A stretch of 64,000 bases of DNA from Paraburkholderia phosphatilytica. Lineage in GTDB: Bacteria; Pseudomonadota; Gammaproteobacteria; Burkholderiales; Burkholderiaceae. Shown in pieces: positions 27,716 to 35,258 of this stretch (within the stretch, counting starts at the first letter, position 1; each line of letters opens with the position of its first letter). The notes below the pieces were generated by a model that worked only from the letters and a program-made list of their open reading frames with translations, made no database searches and had not been told where the DNA came from. The position numbers and the translations under genes were made by a program. The stretch lies in assembly GCF_003443895.1 (NCBI RefSeq), contig NZ_QQOA01000005.1:186001-250000 (forward strand), written 5' to 3'.

Positions 27716-28651
27716 ATGTCCATTCTCGTCGTCGCCGAGCACGACAACGCGTCGCTGAAGACGTCGACCCGCACCACGATCACGGCCGCGCTGCAACTCG
27801 GCGACGACGTCCAGGTGCTGGTCGCGGGCTGGCAGGCCGAAGCCGTCGCGGCGGAGGCGGCCGCGATCGTCGGCGTGCGCAAGGTGCTCGTTGCCGAGGC
27901 TCCGCATCTGGCCGCGCCGACGGCGGAAAGCCTCGAGCCGTTGCTCTGCGGGATCGCGCGAACCTGTTCGCACATGTTGTTTCCGGCGACGAGTTTCGGC
28001 AAGAACGTGGCGCCGCGTGTCGCCGCGCGTCTGGACGTCGCGCAGGTGAGTGACGTCGTCGCCGTGCATGGACCCGCTACGTTCGACAGGCTCATGTACG
28101 CCGGCAGCATCGTCGCGACTGTGCAATGCGACGAGCCGGTCAGGATCGTCACGGTGCGCACCACCACCTTCGAGGCGACGCGAAACGGCGACGGCCGCGC
28201 GCCGGTCGAGCGCATCGACGCATCCGCGGAGAATCCGGACGCTACCGTGATCGCGCGCGAATCCGCGTCGCACGAACATCCCGATCTGCTGAGCGCGCGT
28301 GTGGTGGTGGCCGGCGGGCGCGGGCTCGCCAGCAAGGACCAGTTCGCCGCACTGCTGGCGCCGCTCGCGGAACGGCTCGACGCGGCGTTGGGCGCTTCGC
28401 GCGCAGCGGTCGACGAGGGCTATGCGCCCGGCGACTGCCAGGTCGGGCAGACCGGCAAGATCGTCGCGCCGGAGCTGTATATCGCCGTCGGCGTTTCCGG
28501 CGCGGTCCAACATCTGGCGGGGATGAAGGGTTCGAAGGTCATCGTCGCGATCAACAAGGATCCGGAGGCGCCGATTTTCTCGGTCGCTGACTACGGGCTC
28601 GTGGGGGATCTGTTCGCCGTTGTGCCTGAGTTGAGCGGCAAGCTGGCGTGA
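27716..28651 (+). CDS. etfA: Electron transfer flavoprotein, alpha subunit (FixB/EtfA-like)
   Basis: 311-residue EtfA/FixB homologue, 14 bp after etfB. N-terminal [15 protein letters not shown], and the conserved FAD-binding C-terminal half with [74 protein letters not shown] (in segments). It is the last gene of the cluster; its partner oxidoreductase is presumably the AprA-like flavoprotein or an unlinked ETF-quinone oxidoreductase. Confidence 0.93.
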   Translation: MSILVVAEHDNASLKTSTRTTITAALQLGDDVQVLVAGWQAEAVAAEAAAIVGVRKVLVAEAPHLAAPTAESLEPLLCGIARTCSHMLFPATSFGKNVAPRVAARLDVAQVSDVVAVHGPATFDRLMYAGSIVATVQCDEPVRIVTVRTTTFEATRNGDGRAPVERIDASAENPDATVIARESASHEHPDLLSARVVVAGGRGLASKDQFAALLAPLAERLDAALGASRAAVDEGYAPGDCQVGQTGKIVAPELYIAVGVSGAVQHLAGMKGSKVIVAINKDPEAPIFSVADYGLVGDLFAVVPELSGKLA

Positions 28652-28745
28652 GCCGGTCTTCGTAGTCGTGCAATGCAGCAGTCTGGATCTCATCCGGCGG
28701 CCGAACCGGTGTTGCGAACGCGCCGCGTCCCGGCAGTTCCGTCCT

Positions 28746-28773
28746 TTGATCGCACCCGCGGGTGGCATATAAC
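28746..28773 (+). promoter_or_regulatory. Promoter with palindrome in the spacer
   Basis: TTGATC (28746-28751), a 16-bp spacer and TATAAC (28768-28773) form a plausible sigma-70 promoter for the small secreted protein at 28880. The spacer contains the perfect palindrome CACCCGCGGGTG (28753-28764), positioned like a repressor or MerR-type operator. Prediction only. Confidence 0.45.
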
Positions 28774-28879
28774 TCCGGTACGGAGGAGGTGCCGACGGCG
28801 CGGCACAAGCGTCGCGGCACGGAAATAGGTCAGGCGGGCCGGCTGCCAGACATCGCGTCCGGCTCGAAGGAGTGCGGCA

Positions 28880-29197
28880 ATGAATGCGAATTTAATGCTG
28901 CGCGCGGCATGTGTCGCGGCGGCAGTAGCGGCAGGGTTCGTGGGGTCGGGTGCGCAGGCGCAAGGCTTCCAGCCCCCGGGGCACGCGAAGATGATGCAGA
29001 ACGCGGATGAATCGGCACAGGCAGGCGCCGATTTCCCGTTTCAGATCGTCCCCGCGAAGGCCGGGATCGCGGCGCCCGGTGCGGGCGCGGCCGTCGAATC
29101 GTACGGCGGCCAGCCGGCGACGCAGTCGCAGGAAGGGCGGCGCGCACTGAGCCCGTGCGGCGACCTGCGGACCTGCGGCGGCGCAACAGGCCACTGA
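28880..29197 (+). CDS. Small secreted protein of unknown function
   Basis: 105 residues. A signal peptide (MNANLMLRAACVAAAVAAGFVGSGAQA) is followed by a short Ala/Gly/Gln-rich mature region with no recognised domain; two cysteines near the C-terminus (SPCGDLRTCGG) could form a disulfide. AAGGAG lies 9 bp before ATG, which supports expression. I do not recognise the family. Confidence 0.6.
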   Translation: MNANLMLRAACVAAAVAAGFVGSGAQAQGFQPPGHAKMMQNADESAQAGADFPFQIVPAKAGIAAPGAGAAVESYGGQPATQSQEGRRALSPCGDLRTCGGATGH

Positions 29198-29415
29198 GAG
29201 GGCATTGAGAGGGCGCTGAGGGAGCATTTGAGCGCCCGGGCTGCGCCGGCCGCGAGCGGGTACGAAGGCAGCGGTCCGTACCGTGCCGCTGCGGTTGCGG
29301 CGCGGCACATTTAGTTATCCAGACGACATCCGGAGCGCACGGCCGTGCGGGCCACGGCGCTTGCCTGGCGCACCACGCCGTGGCACGCCGTACGCCGCGC
29401 GAGCGCCCTCCACCG

Positions 29416-29796
29416 TCAGCGCGACAGCATCGCCACCGTGCCGAGTCCGAGGATCGTCATCACAACCGACGCGGACACGTGGATCGCGATTTCACCCGCC
29501 GCCCAGCCGAGCCGGCCTTCCTGCAGATGGTTGACGACTTCGGCGGAGAAGGTCGAGAAGGTCGACAACCCGCCCATCAGCCCCGTGATCACGAAGAGCC
29601 GCCACTCGGGCGCGACGTTCGGCTGGCGCGCGAAGTAGCCGATCGCGACACCGATGATGTAGCCGGCGATCACGTTGGCCGCGAACGTGCCGAGGGGCAG
29701 CGAGGGGAACAGGCTGTTGAGGCGGATGCCGAGCACCCAGCGCAAGAGCGAGCCGAGTGCGCCGCCGATGCCGACGGCGAGAATCGAGGGAAACAT
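29416..29796 (-). CDS. crcB: Fluoride-specific ion channel CrcB/Fluc
   Basis: 126-residue inner-membrane channel that exports fluoride, functioning as a dual-topology dimer. Four hydrophobic segments with family motifs [13 protein letters not shown] (residues 10-22), [16 protein letters not shown] with the conserved Asn, and [16 protein letters not shown] (the phenylalanine-box and Na+-site region). The start at 29796 gives the usual length; the frame upstream runs through the riboswitch and is not coding. Controlled by the fluoride riboswitch immediately upstream. Confidence 0.94.
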   Translation of the reverse strand: MFPSILAVGIGGALGSLLRWVLGIRLNSLFPSLPLGTFAANVIAGYIIGVAIGYFARQPNVAPEWRLFVITGLMGGLSTFSTFSAEVVNHLQEGRLGWAAGEIAIHVSASVVMTILGLGTVAMLSR

Positions 29797-29877
29797 GATG
29801 GTAGGCCTGACGGTTTGTTGTTCAGTGTGGGCAGGCCGGTCTGCAGACGAGCGACGCCGCTCCCGCAGAAAGCCGGG

Positions 29878-29932
29878 CGAGCAGGCATCATCAGCCACGA
29901 GGGCGGTTAATGGAGAATGCCATCTCCGGCGC
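29878..29932 (-). ncRNA. Fluoride riboswitch (crcB motif)
   Basis: Read on the minus strand, the crcB leader contains GGAGATGGCATTCTCC, then ATTAACCGCC and GGCTGATGATGCCTGC. This matches the conserved crcB/fluoride aptamer (GGAGAUGGCAUUCCUCC-AUUAAC ... CUGAUGAUGCCUAC in Pseudomonas): the P1/P2 helices and pseudoknot partners are present. It ends about 80 nt before the crcB ATG. Fluoride binding would turn on crcB expression. The rest of the 29797-30137 intergenic region holds the crcB leader and the start region of the divergent kinase. Confidence 0.92.
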
Positions 29933-30137
29933 GCAGTCTACCATTGCTCGCGCCCGGAAGGTCGGGCCGGCGGCGGCGCGATGTTTTCGATTGGCTTTCG
30001 TCGAATCGCGCGGCGTCGGATCTGCCGCGCATAAGTCTCGGGCGCGGTGCGTGTCCAATGCTGGGGATCTGGACGCGGCGCTTTGTCATTGGCGGTAAAG
30101 CCGACATAATTGGCGGGACACTCACTCTCGAACGCGC

Positions 30138-31808
30138 ATGAGACTGACCACCAAAGGTTTGCTGCTGATTGCGATTCCCGCCGTGTTCGAGATCGCGTTG
30201 CTCACGGGGCTCGTCAAGGCGCAAGCCGACGTCGAGGAAGCGGGGCGCTGGGCATTGCACAGTGAAGACATGCAGCGCCAGACCGCGGGCATCCTCGAGC
30301 CGGTGCTGCGGGAGTCGGTGCGTCTGCGCGGCGCGGTGATCGCGAACGACACCGGTTTCTCCACGCCCGTCACGCTGTGGATGGACACCGACCGGCGCAT
30401 CGACTCGCTCGCCGAACTCGTGTCGGACAACCCGGCGCAGGTCGAGCGCGCGGTGCAGATCCGTCAGGCGGTGCAGGTGTACCGCCAGTGGTCCGACCGG
30501 GTGGAAGACCTGCTGCGCTCCGGGCGCAGACAGGACGTGATCGACCGCTTCCGCGACCTGCAGAAGATCGACGTACTCGATCGCTTCCGGATGCAGGTCG
30601 CCGCGTTCCAGACCGAGGAGCAGCGGCTCGCCACCCTTCGCGCGAACGACGCCGCCGCGGCGCAGGAGCGCCAGCAGTGGCTCGCGGTCGCGGCGGCGCT
30701 CGGCTCGATCGCGCTCGTCGCGATTGCGGTCGGCATGGTCACGCGCGGACTGCGCGGCCGGCTCGCGCTGCTCTCCGACAACGCGGGCCGGCTCGCGAGC
30801 AACGAACCGCTCGCCCCGATCGTCGCCGGCGACGACGAAATCGCGCAACTCGACCTGATGCTGCACGACACGAGCCGGCGCCTCCTCGAGGCGGAGCGCC
30901 TGCAGGTACGGTTTCGCGCCGATCTCGCGCGCCGCGCCGACGAACTCGCGCGCACGAACGAGACGCTGCGGCAGCAGACTCAGGAAAACGAAACCTTCAT
31001 CTACAGCGTGTCGCATGACCTGCGCTCGCCGCTCGTCAATCTGCAGGGCTTCTCGAAAGAGCTGATTCACGCGTGCGACGACCTGCGCGAGGCGGTGCGC
31101 GAATCCTCGCTACCGGGCGACGAACGCGAGCACATCGACCGGCTGATCGACGAGGACATCGGCGAGGCGCTCCACTATCTGCAGACCGCCGTGCTGCGCG
31201 CGTCGCACATCATCGACGCGTTGCTGCGTCTGTCGCGCGTCGGCCGCGTCGAATACCGGCACCAGGAAGTCGATGTGCGCGACATCGTGCAGCGCGTGGT
31301 CGATGCGATGCAGGTGTCGATCCGCGCGCGCGGCGCGCAGGTGGTGCAGGGCGAACTGCCGGCGGTATGGGGCGACCCGACCGCGCTCGAACAGATCTTC
31401 GCAAACCTGATCGGCAACGCGGTCAACTATCTGAACCCGGCGCGCGAAGGACGGATCGAGATCGGCACCACGCCGCCGCCGCCCGGCGTGCATTCGCTGC
31501 GGATCTTCTACATCCGGGACAACGGTCTCGGCATTCCGGCGATGGCGCTGCCGCGGCTCTTCAGCGCGTTCCAGCGGCTGCACGGCAACGTCGCGGCGGG
31601 CGAAGGGGTCGGGCTCGCGCTGGTGCGGCGGATGGTCGAGCGGCATGGCGGCCGCGTGTGGGCCGAATCGACCGAAGGGGTCGGGACGACGTTCTATCTG
31701 TCGCTGCCGGAAGCGTCCGTTTCGCGTGAGCGGGCGGCGCGGGAAAGCGTGGCCGAGATCAACCTGGGCGCGCGGCAGATGCAGGAAGTGGGCGTGGGCG
31801 GCGCGTAA
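30138..31808 (+). CDS. Orphan sensor histidine kinase
   Basis: 556-residue membrane kinase. Segment 1 (about residues 6-26) and segment 2 (about 175-200, WLAVAAALGSIALVAIAVGM) enclose a helical periplasmic domain without cysteines, followed by a HAMP-like linker and coiled coil. The H-box is HDLRSPLVNLQGF (His293). The ATP-binding domain shows the N-box (NLIGNAVNYLNP), G1 (DNGLGI) and G2 (GEGVGLALV). No response regulator gene is adjacent. The H-box and the long dimerisation helix resemble phytochrome-type kinases without the photosensor. Signal unknown. Confidence 0.9.
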   Translation: MRLTTKGLLLIAIPAVFEIALLTGLVKAQADVEEAGRWALHSEDMQRQTAGILEPVLRESVRLRGAVIANDTGFSTPVTLWMDTDRRIDSLAELVSDNPAQVERAVQIRQAVQVYRQWSDRVEDLLRSGRRQDVIDRFRDLQKIDVLDRFRMQVAAFQTEEQRLATLRANDAAAAQERQQWLAVAAALGSIALVAIAVGMVTRGLRGRLALLSDNAGRLASNEPLAPIVAGDDEIAQLDLMLHDTSRRLLEAERLQVRFRADLARRADELARTNETLRQQTQENETFIYSVSHDLRSPLVNLQGFSKELIHACDDLREAVRESSLPGDEREHIDRLIDEDIGEALHYLQTAVLRASHIIDALLRLSRVGRVEYRHQEVDVRDIVQRVVDAMQVSIRARGAQVVQGELPAVWGDPTALEQIFANLIGNAVNYLNPAREGRIEIGTTPPPPGVHSLRIFYIRDNGLGIPAMALPRLFSAFQRLHGNVAAGEGVGLALVRRMVERHGGRVWAESTEGVGTTFYLSLPEASVSRERAARESVAEINLGARQMQEVGVGGA

Positions 31809-31836
31809 ATGGCCGCGGGTGACGGGGCCTTGGGGC

Positions 31837-31896
31837 GGACGTTTCAGCGGACGTTTCAGCGGACGTTTCAGCGGACGTTTCAGCGGACCTTTCGCG
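31837..31896. repeat. 12-bp tandem repeat array
   Basis: GGACGTTTCAGC is repeated four times without mismatch (31837-31884), followed by a degenerate fifth copy (GGACCTTTCGCG). It lies just after the kinase stop codon, between converging genes. The unit is a multiple of 3 but the array is not in an evident gene. It looks like a variable-number tandem repeat. Confidence 0.85.
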
Positions 31897-31939
31897 GCGG
31901 ACAGGTCGCTTGCGGCTCGTAACGAACCGGCGTCTCGCG

Positions 31940-32260
31940 TTACCCGAAAATGCGCCGCGGTTTCATCAGGCGGCTTGCGCGAAACGTCCACCACACGCCG
32001 CACAGCATCAGCGCGAATGCCGCGATGATGAGCGTGTGCGGGGTGAGGTGCGCCGCCAGAAAGCCTTGTGCGTACAACGGATCGCGACCGACGATGATCA
32101 GGCTTGCCCAGACCGCGACGACGGCCTGCACGAGCATGCGTACACCGGCGACGCGGCGTGCGCGGTTCACGGGCGAGCAGTGGAGGGGAGAACGGGTAGT
32201 GAAGGATGCGATCGACAACTGGGTGATCGCGAGAACGACGATCCAGTCGGTCAGGCTCAT
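31940..32260 (-). CDS. Small membrane protein, function unknown
   Basis: 106 residues, about three hydrophobic segments (TDWIVVLAITQLSIASFTT, MLVQAVVAVWASLIIVG, LIIAAFALMLCGVWWTFRA). Start 32260 (MSLTDWIV) opens the first segment; the upstream frame is not membrane-like. No family recognised and no strong ribosome-binding site. It probably stands alone between the kinase and the DJ-1 gene. Confidence 0.55.
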   Translation of the reverse strand: MSLTDWIVVLAITQLSIASFTTRSPLHCSPVNRARRVAGVRMLVQAVVAVWASLIIVGRDPLYAQGFLAAHLTPHTLIIAAFALMLCGVWWTFRASRLMKPRRIFG

Positions 32261-32388
32261 GGCGTTGCTTCTTGCGGGAAACAGCGCACTGCAGGAAAAC
32301 AGGGAACGACTGGGGATCGGACAATTCCTGATTCCCGGCAACATGGCCGGGGCGCGGCGGCCGCCCGCAGACGGCCGCCGCAGACCGG

Positions 32389-32970
32389 CTAGAGCTCGAT
32401 CCGCGTGCCAAGCAGCACGAGGAACTGCCGTAGCCATTCGGGATGCGCAGGCCACGCGGGCGCGGTGACGAAGTTCGCGTCGGTGATCGCGGCATCGACG
32501 GGGATGTCCGCATATTCGCCGCCCGCGAGCTTCACTTCGGGCGCGCATGCCGGGTAAGCCGAAATGCGCCGGCCGCGGATCACATCGGCGGCGGCGAGCA
32601 GCTGCGCCGCATGGCAGATCGCAGCAATCGGCTTCTGCGCCGCGGCGAACGCACGCACGATGTCGATCACTTTCGGATTGAGCCGCAGATACTCGGGCGC
32701 GCGGCCGCCGGCGATCGCGAGCGCGTCGTACTGCCCGGGCACCACGTCGTCGAACGACGCGTTCAGTGTGAACTGGTGGCCCGGCTTCTCCGTATAGGTC
32801 TGATCCCCTTCGAAGTCGTGGATCGCGGTCTTGATGCGCTCGCCGGCATGCTTGCCGGGGCAGACGGCGTCGACGACGTGGCCGACTGCCTGTAGCGCCT
32901 GAAACGGCACCATCGTTTCGTAATCCTCGGCGAAATCGCCGGTCAGAAACAGGATCTTGCGTGCTGACAT
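32389..32970 (-). CDS. DJ-1/PfpI family protein
   Basis: 193-residue cytoplasmic protein of the DJ-1/PfpI (class I glutamine amidotransferase-like) fold. The nucleophile elbow [10 protein letters not shown] places the reactive Cys at 119 followed by His120; a conserved acidic residue lies in DFAEDYE (residues 12-18), and [24 protein letters not shown] is typical. GGAGG precedes the start by about 7 bases. Members act as proteases, glyoxalases or stress chaperones, and the exact activity cannot be assigned. Confidence 0.9.
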   Translation of the reverse strand: MSARKILFLTGDFAEDYETMVPFQALQAVGHVVDAVCPGKHAGERIKTAIHDFEGDQTYTEKPGHQFTLNASFDDVVPGQYDALAIAGGRAPEYLRLNPKVIDIVRAFAAAQKPIAAICHAAQLLAAADVIRGRRISAYPACAPEVKLAGGEYADIPVDAAITDANFVTAPAWPAHPEWLRQFLVLLGTRIEL

Positions 32971-33227
32971 CGCGTGCCTCCAGTCGAGAGAGTGGACTAC
33001 AACGGACGGCCGTCCAGTCTACCCCAGCGCATTTGACAGAACCGCGACCCCGGCCGCATCAAGATGGCTGCGCGGCCGGGGTGGCGTGATCCCGCGCGAG
33101 ACGGCGGACCGCGCCGCCACGCCATGTCGTGTCACACGGCCGGCAAACCGGCGCCGCGCCGGCCCGGCGGCGTATGATGACGCCGTTATCGCAAGCGAAA
33201 GCCGTCCACGGGCGGCTTCATCCCGTC

Positions 33228-33701
33228 ATGAATTCCGTTTTCCTCCGTCCCGCGCTGCGCCGCAGCGCCTATGCGCTGGCGCTGCTGGGCGCGCTCGCCG
33301 CGTGCCAGAAGCACGACGCATCGGCGGGACAGTTCGCCAGCAAGGTCGACGACGCCGCGCAGCAGGTGCAGCAGAAGGCCGATGAGGCGGCGAGCTACGT
33401 CGGCGCGCAGGTCGATACCGAGCGCGACACCGCGCAGCAGAACCTCGACGCCGCGTCGAAGCCGTCCGTCACGATAAATCCCGCTTCGCTCGCGTCCGAG
33501 GCGCAGGCCAACCTGCAGACGGCGGCGAGCGCGACCCAGGCGGCGCTCGGCCGGGCGGCGTCGGATGCGGGCGCGGGCCTGCAGACGGCGGGGCAGAAGC
33601 TGCAGCAATGGGGCGTCGACCAGACCGCGTCGGCCTCCGGATCGGCTTCGTCGTCGTCGGCGAGCGGCGAGAGCGACGCCGAAAAGCAGATGGACAAGTG
33701 A
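33228..33701 (+). CDS. Ala/Gln-rich lipoprotein, function unknown
   Basis: 157-residue predicted outer- or inner-membrane lipoprotein. The signal ends in the lipobox LAAC (Cys at about residue 25: LALLGALAAC-QKHDAS). The mature part is a charged, Ala/Gln/Ser-rich amphipathic helix (repeated DDAAQQVQQKADEAASY-type segments), then a Ser-rich tail. ATG 33228 starts the signal peptide; the frame from 33129 would add an implausible extension. Composition resembles extended coiled-coil envelope proteins. Confidence 0.7.
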   Translation: MNSVFLRPALRRSAYALALLGALAACQKHDASAGQFASKVDDAAQQVQQKADEAASYVGAQVDTERDTAQQNLDAASKPSVTINPASLASEAQANLQTAASATQAALGRAASDAGAGLQTAGQKLQQWGVDQTASASGSASSSSASGESDAEKQMDK

Positions 33702-33777
33702 GCGTATCCCCAGCGAGCCGATGCCGACCGATGCAGGTGCGCGCGCCCGCCGTGCGCGCTGAGTGGAACGACGGCGT

Positions 33778-33814
33778 TTGACAGCGTCGATAAATGTTAC
33801 TACCATGATTACAC
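33778..33814 (+). promoter_or_regulatory. Promoter and Rrf2 operator (site A)
   Basis: A consensus -35 TTGACA (33778-33783), 17-bp spacer and TACCAT (33801-33806) form the promoter of the Rrf2 gene. The -10 is covered by a 21-bp element (33794-33814; ATGTTACTACC then ATGATTACAC). This matches at 17 of 21 positions the reverse complement of the palindrome at 34371-34391, upstream of the next gene. This indicates autoregulation by the Rrf2 protein. Confidence 0.6.
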
Positions 33815-33836
33815 TTAACCGGAAGGCGGGCAGGGC

Positions 33837-34298
33837 GTGAACACCAGTAGCCGGTTTTCGTTCGCGGTGCACGTGCTTGCGTTGCTGTCGATGCAGGAGG
33901 GCGTGCCGCTGTCGTCCGAGATCATCGCGGGCAGCGTGAACACGAATCCGGCGCTCGTGCGGCGGCTGTTGACGATGCTCGCGGCGGCGGGCCTGACCAG
34001 CTCGCAGCTCGGCGCGGGTGGTGGCGCGTTGCTGGCGCGCGAGCCGCAGGACATCACGCTGCTCGACGTGTACCGCGCGGTGGACGATCCGCAGCTGTTT
34101 GCGATGCACCGCGAGGAGCCGAATCCGGCGTGTACGGTTGGGCGCCATATCCAGGGCGTGCTGCGCGGCATCATCGACGATGCGCAGCGCGCGATGGAAG
34201 CGTCGCTCGCGAGCCGCACGCTCGCCGATGCGACCGCCGAAGTGCTGCAGGCGGAGCGCGCGCTGGAACGCGGCAAACGGCGCTCGCGCAGCGGTTAG
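33837..34298 (+). CDS. Rrf2-family transcriptional regulator
   Basis: 153-residue winged-helix regulator. N-terminal SRFSFAVHVLALLSMQEGVPLSSEIIAGSVNTNPALVRRLLTMLAAAGL (in segments) is the Rrf2 DNA-binding part, followed by a dimerisation helix. It has the LGAGGGALLAREP wing, but only one cysteine (NPACTVG) instead of the three that bind Fe-S in IscR/NsrR. It therefore belongs to the cluster-free YwnA-like group that senses oxidative or electrophile stress. GTG start at 33837 with GGAAGG about 10 bp upstream. It probably represses itself and the following oxidoreductase. Confidence 0.88.
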   Translation: MNTSSRFSFAVHVLALLSMQEGVPLSSEIIAGSVNTNPALVRRLLTMLAAAGLTSSQLGAGGGALLAREPQDITLLDVYRAVDDPQLFAMHREEPNPACTVGRHIQGVLRGIIDDAQRAMEASLASRTLADATAEVLQAERALERGKRRSRSG

Positions 34299-34370
34299 CG
34301 TGGTATGTGAGCAGTCTCTGAGTGGTACGCGACGGTCCATCCGGGGCAGTCGCTTTTTTTTCATGTATTT

Positions 34371-34391
34371 ATGTAACTATGGTAGTTACAT
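34371..34391. promoter_or_regulatory. Rrf2 operator (site B), perfect palindrome
   Basis: ATGTAACTA (34371-34379) and TAGTTACAT (34383-34391) are a perfect 9-bp inverted repeat around TGG, 23 bp before the NAD(P)-binding protein gene and overlapping its likely -10. A related element lies in the Rrf2 promoter (33794-33814). The pairing of two sites with one regulator is strong indirect evidence of a local regulon. Confidence 0.7.
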
Positions 34392-34414
34392 AATCAATCT
34401 CAAGGAGCCACACA

Positions 34415-35062
34415 ATGAGCAAGTCCCTCAAGATCGCACTGTTCGGCGCGACCGGCATGATCGGTTCGCGCATTGCTGCCGAAGCCGCGCGCCGCGGCCA
34501 TCAGGTCACCGCGCTGTCGCGCCATCCGGAGCGCGCCGAAGCGGGCCACGCGAACGTGCATGCCGCGCGCGGCGATCTGCACGACGCAGCCGGCGTCGCC
34601 GCCGCGGTGCGCGGTCATGACGTGGTCGCGAGTGCCTACGGGCCGGGTTCGGGCGACGTCGCCGCGGTCGAAGCCGTGACGAAGGCACTCGTCGAAGGCA
34701 CACAGGCAGCCGGCGTGAAGCGGCTCGTCGTGGTGGGCGGCGCGGGTTCGCTGGAGGTCGCGCCGGGCAGGCAGCTCGTCGACACCGAAGGATTCCCGGA
34801 TGCGTACAAGGCCGTCGCGCTCGCGCACCGCGCGGCGTTCAGCTACTACCGCACCGTCGCCGATCTCGACTGGACCTTTTTCTCGCCCGCCGCGCTGATC
34901 GCGCCGGGCGAGCGCACTGGCACGTTCCGTACTGGCGCGAATACGCTGATCGCGGATGCGGAAGGCAACAGCCGGATTTCGGCGGAAGACTACGCGGTCG
35001 CATTCGTTGACGAGATCGAGCAGGGCCGCTTCGTGCGCCAGATCGCGACGGTCGCGTACTGA
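34415..35062 (+). CDS. NAD(P)H-binding protein (NmrA/atypical SDR family)
   Basis: 215-residue Rossmann-fold protein. The dinucleotide motif is GATGMIGSRIAAEAARRGH (residues 10-28), followed by TALSRHPERA and a VVVGGAGSLEV segment; no YxxxK catalytic pair, as in NmrA-like or BLVRB-like proteins. AAGGAG lies about 9 bp before ATG. Controlled, very probably, by the adjacent Rrf2 regulator. Similar Rrf2/NAD(P)-binding pairs respond to quinones or electrophiles; the substrate is unknown. Confidence 0.88.
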   Translation: MSKSLKIALFGATGMIGSRIAAEAARRGHQVTALSRHPERAEAGHANVHAARGDLHDAAGVAAAVRGHDVVASAYGPGSGDVAAVEAVTKALVEGTQAAGVKRLVVVGGAGSLEVAPGRQLVDTEGFPDAYKAVALAHRAAFSYYRTVADLDWTFFSPAALIAPGERTGTFRTGANTLIADAEGNSRISAEDYAVAFVDEIEQGRFVRQIATVAY

Positions 35063-35258
35063 CCGGAGACGTTGATCGCGCGCCGGGGCGGATGTGCGGC
35101 GTGCAGGCGCCGCGGCTGCCCATGACTGGTGATGGCGCCCTGCCGCCAGCGCTTTTGCGCGCGCCGTCCTAACATTCGGTTACGCTCCCGCGCCCGCCGC
35201 GATCCCGACTGCGGCTAAACTGGCGTGTTGCCGGATGTAAGGATTGCCACAGATCACC

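Noticed and set aside
31837..31896. Tandem array considered as a CRISPR
   Set aside because: Repeat unit is only 12 bp with no spacers; it is a simple tandem repeat. No other candidate array exists in the window.
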